A DNA stretch of 64,000 nucleotides from assembly GCF_900112235.1 (NCBI RefSeq), contig NZ_FOLH01000004.1:124001-188000 (forward strand), read 5' to 3'. Shown one piece after another: positions 54,003 to 63,197 of the stretch (position 1 is its first letter; every line of letters begins with the position of its first letter). The notes below the pieces were generated by a model. The model was given only the letters and a program-made list of their open reading frames with translations. It searched no databases and was not told where the DNA came from. This DNA comes from Marinospirillum celere. Lineage in GTDB: Bacteria; Pseudomonadota; Gammaproteobacteria; Pseudomonadales; Halomonadaceae. Made by a program: the position numbers and the translations under genes.

Positions 54003-55112
54003 TTACTTATAAATACTATAGCGCCTACTCCGCCCGCCACCGGGCAGTGGCTGCAAGCAGCCTTTTTCCACCAGGTCGCTCAAATCACGGGTTGCTGTGG
54101 CTTTACTGACTTTAGCCAGGGACTGGTATTTGCGGGCATTGATGCCTTCTTGAAATTCTTCACCGGCGGTATCCAGCAGGCGGTTCAGCACCTTGATTTG
54201 CCGCTGGTTCAATAGCGTCTGGGCGTGGGCCTGCCAGAAACGGGACTTTTCCAATACTCGATCCACTCGTATCAGCGCCTGCTCCAGGGCTTCCTTCAGG
54301 GTGTCGATAAACCAGATCAGCCAAGCAGTGATATCCAGTTCCCCTTTCTGGGTTCGCTCCAGGTAAGTGTAGTAATCAGATCGTCTGGCCATAATGGCCG
54401 CGCTCAGGGAATAAAAACGCACCGATTGACCTTCGGCCTGCGCCAGCGCTCGATCTGTAACTGCGCGAGTAACACGGCCATTGCCGTCATCAAAGGGGTG
54501 GAGCGTGATCAACCAAAGGTGAGCAATAGCAGCTCTTAGCAGTCGGTCCAGGTCTGCGGGCGGCTGATTGAACCAATCAATAAAGCGGTCGAGTTCTGCA
54601 TCCAAACGACTGCGTGGTGGTGCCTCAAAATGAACAGTAGGGCGATCTAGGCGGCCTGAGACCACCTGCATAGGCTGCTCGCCCCGCAAGTCACCAACAC
54701 GAATTTTCGATACCAACCCTGCCCCTTCAGGAAAAAGCTGGGCTTGCCAGCGGCAGAGTAGCTCAATAGAGAGAGGGGCTTCGGGCTGATGGGTTGCTTC
54801 CAATAGCAGCTGCACCAGAGACTCGGATTCCGGGGTGGTTCTGCCGGTTAGACCCGCTTTTTCCAGGCCCAGGTGCCGAGCAACCGAAGACCGCACCGAA
54901 CCCACATCCAGATGTTCACCTTCAATCTCACTGGTACGAATAGCATTCTGAATCAGGGCATCCATTTCTACATCCAGATCCACTGCACCAGGAGCCGCTT
55001 GGGTCAGCCCTAAAAGCCGACCCTGCAGCAGCCGGATTTCATCAAGGCGCGGCTTGAGGGCCCTTTCATCCCATCGGAATTGAGGCCAGTCCTGTTTTTC
55101 CCAAATATACAT
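54003..55112 (-). CDS. Fic-domain protein, class II, with N-terminal DUF4172-type region
   Basis: A 369-aa Fic protein. The N-terminus YIWEKQDWPQFRWDERALKPRLDEIRLLQGRLLG is the DUF4172 type. The inhibitory motif TSEIEG (60-65) is intact, as is the catalytic HPFDDGNGR (205-213). A C-terminal winged helix (QIKVLNRLLDTAG, VSKATATRDLSDLVEKGCLQPLPGGGRSRRYSI) probably binds DNA. The ATG at 55112 was chosen at the family N-terminus. Several ATGAGCCGA repeats sit right before it. It is adjacent to the PrlF-YhaV pair, which shares an upstream motif with it. Confidence 0.93.
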   Translation of the reverse strand: MYIWEKQDWPQFRWDERALKPRLDEIRLLQGRLLGLTQAAPGAVDLDVEMDALIQNAIRTSEIEGEHLDVGSVRSSVARHLGLEKAGLTGRTTPESESLVQLLLEATHQPEAPLSIELLCRWQAQLFPEGAGLVSKIRVGDLRGEQPMQVVSGRLDRPTVHFEAPPRSRLDAELDRFIDWFNQPPADLDRLLRAAIAHLWLITLHPFDDGNGRVTRAVTDRALAQAEGQSVRFYSLSAAIMARRSDYYTYLERTQKGELDITAWLIWFIDTLKEALEQALIRVDRVLEKSRFWQAHAQTLLNQRQIKVLNRLLDTAGEEFQEGINARKYQSLAKVSKATATRDLSDLVEKGCLQPLPGGGRSRRYSIYK

Positions 55113-55175
55113 GAGCCGAATACACCGCCTAATTGGATCAGATAATGAGCCGATTATGCCGATTATTCGGCTCAT
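55111..55175. promoter_or_regulatory. Repeated ATGAGCCGA elements at the fic start
   Basis: ATGAGCCGA occurs at 55111-55119 and 55145-55153 and inverted at 55167-55175; the last two form a dyad around GCCGATTATGCCGATTATTC. The first overlaps the start codon. This is a likely autoregulatory site for the winged-helix Fic protein. Confidence 0.6.
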
Positions 55176-55270
55176 AAGCCAGCACCCAAGACGCAGCCTG
55201 TCAAAAAATGGATAATGGCGGCCATCAGCTGATACAGCGAACGCACACACCCAAGCAGGCTCTTTACCCC

Positions 55271-57460
55271 ATGGAAATCAAAGTTAATTTTCTCGACAAC
55301 CTTCGCCTTGAAGCCAAGTTTGACGATTTTACAGTTATTACCGACCAGCCGATTCGTTACAAGGGTGATGGCTCAGCGCCCAGCCCTTTTGATTACTTTC
55401 TAGCCTCTTCGGCAATGTGTGCCGCCTATTTCGTCAAGGTCTACTGTAATGCGCGGGATATTCCCACGGATAATATTCGTCTGTCGCAGAACAATATTGT
55501 TGATCCTGAAAACCGCTACAACCAGATTTTCAAAATTCAGGTGGAGCTACCAGAAACGCTTTCTGACAAGGATCGCCAGGGTATTCTGCGCTCTATCGAG
55601 CGGTGTACGGTGAAGAAGGTGGTGCAAACCGGCCCGGAATTTCAGATAGAAACCGTGGAGAATCTGGATGAAGATGCTCAGGCCCTGTTGATGGCCGAGC
55701 CTAATCCCGACCAGCAAACCTGGATTGAAGGCAAGGATCGCCCGCTGGAAGAAACCATTGCCCGCATGTCGAAAATTCTGGCTGACCTGGGCATGAAGAT
55801 TGAAATTGCTTCCTGGCGCAATATCGTTCCCCATGTTTGGTCGCTGCATATTCGGGATGCCGCCTCGCCCATGTGCTTTACCAATGGCAAGGGCGCGACC
55901 AAGGAAGCAGCTCTCTGCTCGGCACTGGGAGAGTTTATCGAGCGCCTGAACTGCAACTTCTTTTATAACGACCAGTTTTTTGGGGAAGAAATTGCTCACA
56001 GTGATTTTGTTCATTACCCCAATGAACGCTGGTTTCAGCCCGGCCCTGAGGGCGAACTGCCCAAAGAAATTCTTGATGACCACTGCCTGAGCATCTACAA
56101 CCCGGAAGGCGAGCTGCTAGGCACACACCTTTTCGATACCAACTCGGGGCGCAAGGATCGTGGCATCTGCTCGCTGCCCTATGTGCGCCAGTCCGATGGC
56201 AAGGCGGTTTACTTCCCTTCCAACCTGATTGAAAACCTTTACCTGAGTAACGGCATGAGTGCAGGTAATACTCTGGTCGAAGCCCAGGTGCAGTGCCTTT
56301 CGGAAATTTTCGAGCGGGCGGTGAAAAAAGAAATTCTGGAAAATGAGCTGGCTCTGCCCGATGTGCCAAAAGAAGTCTTGGACGGCTATCCTGCCATTCA
56401 GGAGGGCATTCGTGCCCTGGAAGATCAGGGCTTTCCGGTGCTGGTTAAGGATGCCTCTCTGGGCGGCCAGTATCCGGTGATGTGCGTGACCCTGATGAAT
56501 CCACGCACCGGCGGGGTTTTTGCCTCCTTTGGTGCCCACCCCAGTTTTGAAGTGGCACTGGAACGCAGCCTGACCGAGCTTTTGCAGGGTCGCAGTTTTG
56601 AAGGCCTGAATGACCTGCCGCCGCCGACCTTCAACTCCATGGAAATCACTGAGCCGAATAACTTTGTTGAACATTTCATAGATTCCAGCGGCCTCGTCTC
56701 CTGGCGTTTTTTCAGCAGCAAAGCGGATTATGAATTTGCCCACTGGGACTTCTCGGGTAGCAATGAAGAAGAAGCCGCCACCCTGTTTGGGATTTTGGAA
56801 GAACTGGGGTACGAAGCCTATATGGCGGTTTATCAAGACCTGGGAGCTCCGGTCTGCCGGATTCTGGTGCCCGGTTTTTCAGAGGTTTATCCAGTGGAAG
56901 ACCTGATTTGGGACAACACCAATCAGGCCCTGGATTACCGCGACGATCTACTCAACCTGCATCGCCTGAATGATGAGCAACTGGCTGATCTGGTCGAGCG
57001 TCTGGAAGCAAGCCAGCTCGATCCCTATATGGACATCGTCACCCTGATCGGCATCGAGTTTGATGAGAATACCCCCTGGGGGCAGCTCACGATTCTGGAA
57101 TTGAAACTGCTGATTCACCTGGCTCTTCAGCAACATGAAGCTGCCCTGGATGAAGTTGAAACCTTCCTGCAGTTCAACACCAATACTGTGGAACGACAGC
57201 TCTTCTACCGTGCCGTTCAAGCAGTGCTGGAAATCACTCTGGATGACGAGCTACAACTGGAAGATTTCCAATACAATTTAGGACGCATGTATGGCGAGGA
57301 AGTGATGGCGGCGGTCGTCGGCTCAGTACAGGGTGAGGTGCGCTTTTATGGCCTGGAACCCACCAACCTGCAACTGGAAGGCCTGGACCGCCACCTGCGC
57401 CTGATTGACAGCTATAAAAAACTGCATGCGGCCCGCGCCAGGAGTGCAGGCCAGGCTTAA
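55271..57460 (+). CDS. ycaO: OsmC-YcaO fusion protein
   Basis: A 729-aa protein. Residues 1-130 form an OsmC-like domain (APSPFDYFLASSAMCAAYFVKVYCNARDIP), and about 165-540 a YcaO domain with ATP-binding motifs (NGKGATKEAALCSALGEFIERL, GNTLVEAQVQCLSEIFERAVK, AHPSFEVALERSLTELLQGR). A helical, TPR-like C-terminus follows (TILELKLLIHLALQQHEAALDEVETFL). The E. coli homologue (586 aa) lacks the OsmC part and is linked to RimO-dependent modification of ribosomal protein S12. No peptide substrate or azoline-type biosynthesis genes are next to it, so a RimO-type role is preferred. The ATG at 55271 starts the OsmC domain. Confidence 0.92.
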   Translation: MEIKVNFLDNLRLEAKFDDFTVITDQPIRYKGDGSAPSPFDYFLASSAMCAAYFVKVYCNARDIPTDNIRLSQNNIVDPENRYNQIFKIQVELPETLSDKDRQGILRSIERCTVKKVVQTGPEFQIETVENLDEDAQALLMAEPNPDQQTWIEGKDRPLEETIARMSKILADLGMKIEIASWRNIVPHVWSLHIRDAASPMCFTNGKGATKEAALCSALGEFIERLNCNFFYNDQFFGEEIAHSDFVHYPNERWFQPGPEGELPKEILDDHCLSIYNPEGELLGTHLFDTNSGRKDRGICSLPYVRQSDGKAVYFPSNLIENLYLSNGMSAGNTLVEAQVQCLSEIFERAVKKEILENELALPDVPKEVLDGYPAIQEGIRALEDQGFPVLVKDASLGGQYPVMCVTLMNPRTGGVFASFGAHPSFEVALERSLTELLQGRSFEGLNDLPPPTFNSMEITEPNNFVEHFIDSSGLVSWRFFSSKADYEFAHWDFSGSNEEEAATLFGILEELGYEAYMAVYQDLGAPVCRILVPGFSEVYPVEDLIWDNTNQALDYRDDLLNLHRLNDEQLADLVERLEASQLDPYMDIVTLIGIEFDENTPWGQLTILELKLLIHLALQQHEAALDEVETFLQFNTNTVERQLFYRAVQAVLEITLDDELQLEDFQYNLGRMYGEEVMAAVVGSVQGEVRFYGLEPTNLQLEGLDRHLRLIDSYKKLHAARARSAGQA

Positions 57461-57535
57461 ACGAAAGAGGTTTGCGACTTGGGCCCGGATGCGGGAAAAT
57501 AGCGGTTTTTATTCAGGAAAGGCGTTCACCCTCTT

Positions 57536-58570
57536 ATGCCCCAGCAGCCTCGTTTGGCGATCAATGGTTATGGCCGTATTGGCCAATGCATTCTGCGTGC
57601 TTTTTTTGAGCGCGAAGACTGCCGGGGTATGCAACTGGTCGCACTGAATGAGCTATCGGACCTGGAAACCGTTGCCTATCTGACTCGCTATGACACCATT
57701 CATGGGCGCTTTCCTGGCAAGGTAAGCACGGCTAGCCAGCAGCTACTAATCAACGACCAAGCTTTACAGGTATTCTCACAAAGCCAGCCTGAAGATCTGC
57801 CCTGGCAAGAGCTGGATATCGACCTACTGCTGGAATGCTCGGGCAGCTTTCGTGACCGTGCCACAGCCGAACGCCACCTGGCCGCAGGGGCCAAGCGACT
57901 GCTATTTTCCCAGCCTGCCGAAGCGGATGTTGATGCCACTATTATCCACGGCATTAACCAGCAGGAACTAAGTGCAGACCACCAGGTGGTTTCTGCAGGC
58001 TCCTGCACCACCAACTGTGTCGTGCCTGTTTTGAAGCTGCTGGATGAGGCTTTTGGCATTGAACATGGCACCACGACCACCATTCACTCAGCCATGAATG
58101 ACCAGCCGGTGGGGGATGCCTATCATCAGAACAATCTGCGTCTGACCCGTTCGGCTATGGCCTCGATTATTCCGGTGGATACGGGTCTGGCCAAGGGTGT
58201 TAGTCGCCTGCTACCGCATCTGGAAGGACGCCTTGAAAGCCTGCACCTGCGCGTTCCCACTCTGAATGTTTCGGCCATGGATATGACGCTCTGTCTGCAA
58301 AGAGATACCGATATCGCCGAGATTAACCAACTGCTCAAGGATGCCAGCCAGGGCTCACTCCAGGGCATTCTGGGCTATACCGAAGAGCCGCATGCTTCGG
58401 TTGATTTTAATCATGATCCCCACTCAGCGATCCTGGATGCCACTCAGACCCGGGTTTCAGGCAAACGCCTGGTCAAACTTCTATGCTGGTTTGATAATGA
58501 ATGGGGCTTTGCCAACCGAATGCTGGATATCGCACTTCATTGGCTGAACACACCTTCTTCTAAAAACTAA
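57536..58570 (+). CDS. epd: Erythrose-4-phosphate dehydrogenase Epd
   Basis: A 344-aa GAPDH-family enzyme. It has AINGYGRIGQCILRAF, the catalytic SAGSCTTNCVVPVLKLL, TTIHSAMNDQPVGDAYH and CWFDNEWGFANRM. Position before pgk and fba, and the HSAMNDQPV segment instead of the GAPDH form, support erythrose-4-phosphate dehydrogenase (pyridoxal phosphate synthesis) over glycolytic GAPDH, although some bacteria use such enzymes as GapB. Confidence 0.88.
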   Translation: MPQQPRLAINGYGRIGQCILRAFFEREDCRGMQLVALNELSDLETVAYLTRYDTIHGRFPGKVSTASQQLLINDQALQVFSQSQPEDLPWQELDIDLLLECSGSFRDRATAERHLAAGAKRLLFSQPAEADVDATIIHGINQQELSADHQVVSAGSCTTNCVVPVLKLLDEAFGIEHGTTTTIHSAMNDQPVGDAYHQNNLRLTRSAMASIIPVDTGLAKGVSRLLPHLEGRLESLHLRVPTLNVSAMDMTLCLQRDTDIAEINQLLKDASQGSLQGILGYTEEPHASVDFNHDPHSAILDATQTRVSGKRLVKLLCWFDNEWGFANRMLDIALHWLNTPSSKN

Positions 58571-58591
58571 TAGCGACCAAGAGGACTACCC

Positions 58592-59758
58592 ATGCAAGTC
58601 ACCAAGATGACCGATCTGGATTTGAAAGGTAAGCGCGTACTGATTCGCGAAGACCTGAATGTGCCTGTCAAAGAAGGCAAGGTCACCTCCGATGCGCGTA
58701 TTCGCGCCAGCCTGCCTACCATCAAAGCCGCGCAGGAAGCCGGAGCCAGCGTACTGCTAATGTCGCATCTGGGTCGCCCGGAAGAAGGTGTTGCCGATGA
58801 CAAGAATTCTCTGGCACCTGTAGCCGAGCATCTTTCTGGCCTACTGGGCAAAGAAGTCAAACTGGTCAAAGACTATCTGAATGGCGTTGAAGTCCAGCCC
58901 GGTGAAGTAGTGCTGCTGGAAAATGTTCGCTTCAACAAGGGTGAAAAGAAGGACGATGAAGCCCTCTCGAAAAAATACGCTGCGCTTTGTGATATCTATG
59001 TGATGGATGCCTTTGGCACCGCTCACCGCGCCCAGGCCTCGACCCATGGTGTCGCGCGTTTTGCGCCAGTGGCCTGCGCCGGCCCCTTGCTTGCAGCCGA
59101 GCTGAGTGCCTTGGAAAAAGCCCTGGCCCAGCCCGCCCGTCCGATGGTTGCCATCGTCGGTGGCTCCAAGGTTTCCACCAAACTGGAAGTTCTTAACGCG
59201 CTTTCTGATCAGTGTGACAAGCTGATTGTGGGTGGCGGTATCGCCAACACCTTCTTGGCAGCCGCTGGTAAACCTGTGGGCAAATCCCTCTATGAAGCTG
59301 ACCTGCTGGATCAAGCCAAGACGCTGCTTAATAAAGTGGACATCCCTCTGCCTTCGGATGTTGTGGTTGCCAAAGAATTCTCAGAAACAGCTGAAGCCAC
59401 CATCAAGTCCGCCGATGATGTGGCTGAAGATGACATGATTCTGGATATCGGCCCCCAATCAGCCGCTGCCCTTTCTGCCTTATTAAAAGATGCTGGAACC
59501 ATCCTCTGGAATGGCCCTGTGGGTGTCTTTGAAATTCAACAATTCAGCAGCGGCACCGAAGTGCTATCCAAAGCCATTGCTGAAAGTGAAGGTTTCTCCA
59601 TTGCCGGTGGTGGTGATACCCTTGCCGCCATTGATAAATATGGTATTGCTGAGCAGGTTTCCTATATTTCCACTGGGGGCGGTGCTTTTCTGGAATATGT
59701 AGAAGGCAAGGTGTTGCCAGCTGTGGCTGCTTTAGAAGCTGCGGCCGCTAAGAGCTAG
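58592..59758 (+). CDS. pgk: Phosphoglycerate kinase
   Basis: A 388-aa glycolytic kinase. [30 protein letters not shown] spans the substrate-binding arginine region; [27 protein letters not shown] and the nucleotide-binding WNGPVGVFE and [12 protein letters not shown] are intact. It lies 21 bp after epd with AGAGGA upstream. Confidence 0.97.
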   Translation: MQVTKMTDLDLKGKRVLIREDLNVPVKEGKVTSDARIRASLPTIKAAQEAGASVLLMSHLGRPEEGVADDKNSLAPVAEHLSGLLGKEVKLVKDYLNGVEVQPGEVVLLENVRFNKGEKKDDEALSKKYAALCDIYVMDAFGTAHRAQASTHGVARFAPVACAGPLLAAELSALEKALAQPARPMVAIVGGSKVSTKLEVLNALSDQCDKLIVGGGIANTFLAAAGKPVGKSLYEADLLDQAKTLLNKVDIPLPSDVVVAKEFSETAEATIKSADDVAEDDMILDIGPQSAAALSALLKDAGTILWNGPVGVFEIQQFSSGTEVLSKAIAESEGFSIAGGGDTLAAIDKYGIAEQVSYISTGGGAFLEYVEGKVLPAVAALEAAAAKS

Positions 59759-59775
59759 CGATAACCCGTACAAGG

Positions 59776-59922
59776 AATTCGGATGTTGCTTTTCAGGCTG
59801 TCCGCAACAGGACGTTGCGGCCGACCCACAAGGAAGTGGGAAGTGCAGAGATTCATCTGGAATGAATTCTGCCAGAGCTTACAGGGACGTATTTACGCGT
59901 CCTGAAAAAGCAACTCCGAATT
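59776..59922 (+). repeat. Dispersed palindromic repeat, copy 3 (long form)
   Basis: Outer arms AATTCGGATGTTGCTTTTCAGG and CCTGAAAAAGCAACTCCGAATT are inverted repeats. Inside are CTGTCCGCAACAGGACGTTGC and AGAGCTTACAGGGACGTATTTACGCGTC as in the other copies, plus a 60-bp insertion with its own CCCAC/GTGGG hairpin. The copy sits between pgk and fba, which are otherwise co-oriented. Confidence 0.85.
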
Positions 59923-60018
59923 ACGTTTGCCGAGCCACAAGGAAACAGCTGCCTTGCTAAAACAGACATAATTAACCGATCAAACTAATTTAAGTAACCA
60001 ACGAAAAGGTAAACAATC

Positions 60019-61083
60019 ATGGCTCTGATCTCCATGCGCCAGCTGCTGGACCACGCCGCCGAATATGGCTATGGCGTTCCAGCTTTTAACGTCAACAACC
60101 TGGAACAGATGCGCGCCATCATGGAAGCAGCCAACCGCACGGATTCCCCCGTGATCGTGCAGGCTTCCGCCGGTGCCCGCAAATACGCCGGTGCGCCCTT
60201 CCTGCGCCATTTAATTCTGGCTGCTATTGAAGAATTTCCTCATATCCCCGTGTGTATGCACCAGGATCACGGCACCAGCCCCAGCGTTTGCCAACGCTCC
60301 ATTCAACTGGGCTTCAGCTCGGTGATGATGGATGGCTCTTTGGGTACAGACGGTAAGACTCCCACCAGCTATGAATACAACGTTGATGTTACCCGTCGCA
60401 CTGTCGAGATGGCGCATGCTTGTGGTGTTTCTGTGGAAGGTGAGCTGGGCTGCCTGGGTAGTCTGGAAACCGGCCAAGCGGGTGAAGAAGATGGTATTGG
60501 TGCCGAAGGCACACTTAGTCACGAACAGATGCTGACTGACCCGGAAGAAGCGGCTGATTTCGTCAAAAAAACGGGTGTGGACGCTTTGGCTATTGCCATC
60601 GGCACCAGCCACGGGGCTTACAAGTTCACCAAGCCACCCACAGGTGACACCCTGGCCATCAGCCGCATCAAGGAAATCCATGCGCGGATTCCTCACACCC
60701 ATCTAGTTATGCATGGTTCTTCTTCTGTGCCACAAGAATGGCTGGAAGTTATTAATGAATTTGGCGGCAAGATTCCAGAAACCTATGGCGTTCCCGTTGA
60801 AGAAATTGTTGAAGGCATTAAGCACGGCGTTCGCAAGGTGAATATTGACACCGACCTACGCCTGGCTTCCACCGGTGCAGTGCGTCGTTTCCTGGCTGAA
60901 AATCCAGCTGAATTCGACCCACGCAAATTCATGAAGGTCTCTCAGCATGCCATGGCTGATGTCTGCATCGATCGCTATGAAGCCTTTGGCACAGCCGGTC
61001 ATGCCAGCAAAATCCGTGCACTGAGCCTGGATGAAATGACAGAGCGCTACCTGAGTGGCGAACTGGAGCCGAAGGTCAACTAA
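60019..61083 (+). CDS. fba: Fructose-1,6-bisphosphate aldolase, class II
   Basis: A 354-aa zinc-dependent aldolase of the Calvin-type class II group: [21 protein letters not shown], the zinc His in [51 protein letters not shown] and [11 protein letters not shown]. The C-terminus [18 protein letters not shown] is typical. The RBS AAGG precedes the ATG. Confidence 0.96.
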   Translation: MALISMRQLLDHAAEYGYGVPAFNVNNLEQMRAIMEAANRTDSPVIVQASAGARKYAGAPFLRHLILAAIEEFPHIPVCMHQDHGTSPSVCQRSIQLGFSSVMMDGSLGTDGKTPTSYEYNVDVTRRTVEMAHACGVSVEGELGCLGSLETGQAGEEDGIGAEGTLSHEQMLTDPEEAADFVKKTGVDALAIAIGTSHGAYKFTKPPTGDTLAISRIKEIHARIPHTHLVMHGSSSVPQEWLEVINEFGGKIPETYGVPVEEIVEGIKHGVRKVNIDTDLRLASTGAVRRFLAENPAEFDPRKFMKVSQHAMADVCIDRYEAFGTAGHASKIRALSLDEMTERYLSGELEPKVN

Positions 61084-61096
61084 CTCCGCTAGCTAT

Positions 61097-61133
61097 CAAG
61101 AAGTGTAGTCATTTTAGATGGCTGCACTTCTTG
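61097..61133. terminator. Convergent hairpin between fba and the Aer-like gene
   Basis: CAAGAAGTG and CACTTCTTG form a perfect outer stem, with AG/CT pairing continuing inward. There is no T-run, so it is a plausible but weak bidirectional terminator. Confidence 0.55.
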
Positions 61134-61136
61134 AAC

Positions 61137-62696
61137 TTATGAAACCTGCCGAAAACGAATAACCAGCTCGTGCAGGTCATCAGAAACTTCCTTTGATCTT
61201 TCTATCTTCTGGCTAGCCTGCTGATTTTTTTCCTTACAACTGGTAGCCAGATCAGCAATCTGCTCAATTTGAGTATTCACATCTTCCGCAACATGGCTTT
61301 GCTCTTCCACTGCTGTTGCCATCTGGGTCGCCATTTCTGAAATTCTTTCTACTGCATCAGCAATGGACTCAAGCATTTCTTCAGCTTCAGCAACCTGCCT
61401 GACACTTTGCTCAGCCTCTTCCGTACCCTCACGAGCCACCACAACCGAGCTTTTTGCTTGAGTCTCTAAGCTAGCAACAATGGAACGTATGGTATTTGTT
61501 GATTCCTGGGTACTGGTTGCCAAATTCCTCACTTCATCAGCTACCACGGAAAAACCACGACCATAATCTCCGGCACGCGCAGCCTCAATCGCCGCATTTA
61601 ATGCCAATAAATTAGTTTTCTCAGCAATCTGTTCAATAATTTCTGCTGCCGCTGCTATCTCATTCGTTTGTTCAGCCAAATTATCCACTGAATGACTAAT
61701 CCCAAACACCTTGGCCCTTAGATTCCCTATTGCATCCCGACTAGCTGCAGCCACTTCACGTCCTTTTACTGCCAGCAGTCTGGCTCTATCCGCTGTTGAT
61801 GCGGTTTCCTGAACATTATTTGAAATATCATTAATTGCCGTAGTCATTTGATGCATTGCCGTTGCAACCTGCTGACTTTGATCATGCTGTTGCGTGATTT
61901 CGTGTCGTGCATTCTTGGCCAAACCCAGTCCTTGATGACACTGATGGGCCACTTGCCCCGAAGCATCTTCCATGCGAGTTAACACCGCATCCAAGTGTGC
62001 TTTCATACTTAAAATGCCAGCATAAACCTGGCCGCTCGTTCCTTTACTTGATGTATAAGTAGCGGCCGCCAAAGGGTGCATAAACATTCCTTTAAGAACG
62101 GCTTGTAGATTTTTCAAAGTTTGGTGATGTTTTAAGTGTAAAAAGGCAATCAAGATAGGCAAAAGTAGAATTTGACTGCCAAATCCCCACCAGGGATTTA
62201 GCATAAAAGACAGCAGAAAACCGAGTAACCAAGCAATTGAAATTAGCCCGAAGGCTAAGCTTAAGGGGGGCAGTGCCCAGCTTGGTTTTTTTTGTTTAAG
62301 TTTGCTATACAGACGTTCTGCACGCTGAACATCTTCTCTATTGGGACAGGAGCGCACTGATTCATAGCCGACAACTTTGCCTTTATCAGTCACAGGAGTG
62401 ATATAGGCACTGACCCAGTAATAATCACCGTTTTTACAGCGGTTTTTGACCAGGCCCATCCAAGGCTGTCCTGCCTGTATAGTCTTCCAAAGCAGCTCAA
62501 AAGCTTCTTCAGGCATATCGGGGTGACGAACAATATTATGGTTCTGACCAATTAGCTCTTCCCTGCTAAAGCCACTAATTTCTGCAAAGGCATCATTACA
62601 ATGAACAATGATGCCACGTAAATCAGTACTGGAGATCAGTTTCTGATCTGGTTTCATCAAGGCTTCATTTTGGGTAATAGCTCCGTTATTGCGCAT
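61137..62696 (-). CDS. Aer-like PAS-domain chemoreceptor
   Basis: A 519-aa energy-taxis receptor. Residues about 15-115 form a PAS domain with the Aer motif ([40 protein letters not shown]), which in Aer binds FAD. Two close hydrophobic segments (about 150-190) anchor it to the membrane without a periplasmic domain, then comes a signalling domain with [19 protein letters not shown]. The ATG at 62696 was chosen at the family N-terminus. It is downstream of truncated hemoglobin and an EAL protein on the same strand. Confidence 0.92.
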   Translation of the reverse strand: MRNNGAITQNEALMKPDQKLISSTDLRGIIVHCNDAFAEISGFSREELIGQNHNIVRHPDMPEEAFELLWKTIQAGQPWMGLVKNRCKNGDYYWVSAYITPVTDKGKVVGYESVRSCPNREDVQRAERLYSKLKQKKPSWALPPLSLAFGLISIAWLLGFLLSFMLNPWWGFGSQILLLPILIAFLHLKHHQTLKNLQAVLKGMFMHPLAAATYTSSKGTSGQVYAGILSMKAHLDAVLTRMEDASGQVAHQCHQGLGLAKNARHEITQQHDQSQQVATAMHQMTTAINDISNNVQETASTADRARLLAVKGREVAAASRDAIGNLRAKVFGISHSVDNLAEQTNEIAAAAEIIEQIAEKTNLLALNAAIEAARAGDYGRGFSVVADEVRNLATSTQESTNTIRSIVASLETQAKSSVVVAREGTEEAEQSVRQVAEAEEMLESIADAVERISEMATQMATAVEEQSHVAEDVNTQIEQIADLATSCKEKNQQASQKIERSKEVSDDLHELVIRFRQVS

Positions 62697-62762
62697 TTTA
62701 ATCTGACTCCTCAAAGCTCTTTATAAAATAAACTAGAGCACTTGAGTCAGATAAGCCAGGAG

Positions 62763-63197
62763 CTACTCTTTAGTGCGACACAACTCTGCAGGCATCCACA
62801 GGCTTTGCATCATGTAAGCTTTGAATTCCTGGGTGTAGTTCTGTTGATCCAGGGCCACTTGCATGCACTTCAGCCAGGCGTCTCTTTCTTCTGGGCCTAT
62901 ATCTAAGTGAGCATGCGCTTGGGGAATGACGATAGGTCCGTATTTATCACGGTAGCGGATGGGACCACCCAGCCAGCCGCACAAAAACAGGCTGAGCTTA
63001 TCTTCCAGCTCACTTAGATCCTCTTTATGCATGGCCCGAATAGTAGCAGCCTCCGGCAATTCATCCATGGCTTGGTAAAAGGCCTGACAAAGTTTGCGAA
63101 GCCCCTGTTCACCACCAGCGGCCTGGTAGGAAACATCCTCTTCTCCAAAGTAGCGCTGTGAAAGGGGATCAAGTATTCGAGGCGGCGTTTTGCGCAT
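62763..63197 (-). CDS. Group II truncated hemoglobin
   Basis: A 144-aa truncated hemoglobin. It shows AGGEQGLRKLCQAFYQAMDELPEAATIRAMH, LFLCGWLGGPIRYRDKYG, the proximal His in HAHLDIGPEERDAWLKCMQVAL and the group II Trp in DAWLKCM. Such proteins bind O2 or NO, or act in sulfide or NO tolerance. Its start overlaps the 3' end of the EAL gene by 29 bp, indicating coupling. Confidence 0.94.
   Translation of the reverse strand: MRKTPPRILDPLSQRYFGEEDVSYQAAGGEQGLRKLCQAFYQAMDELPEAATIRAMHKEDLSELEDKLSLFLCGWLGGPIRYRDKYGPIVIPQAHAHLDIGPEERDAWLKCMQVALDQQNYTQEFKAYMMQSLWMPAELCRTKE

Noticed and set aside
56117-56836. 239-aa open frame antisense to ycaO
   Set aside because: Opposite-strand shadow of a conserved gene with no recognisable domain.
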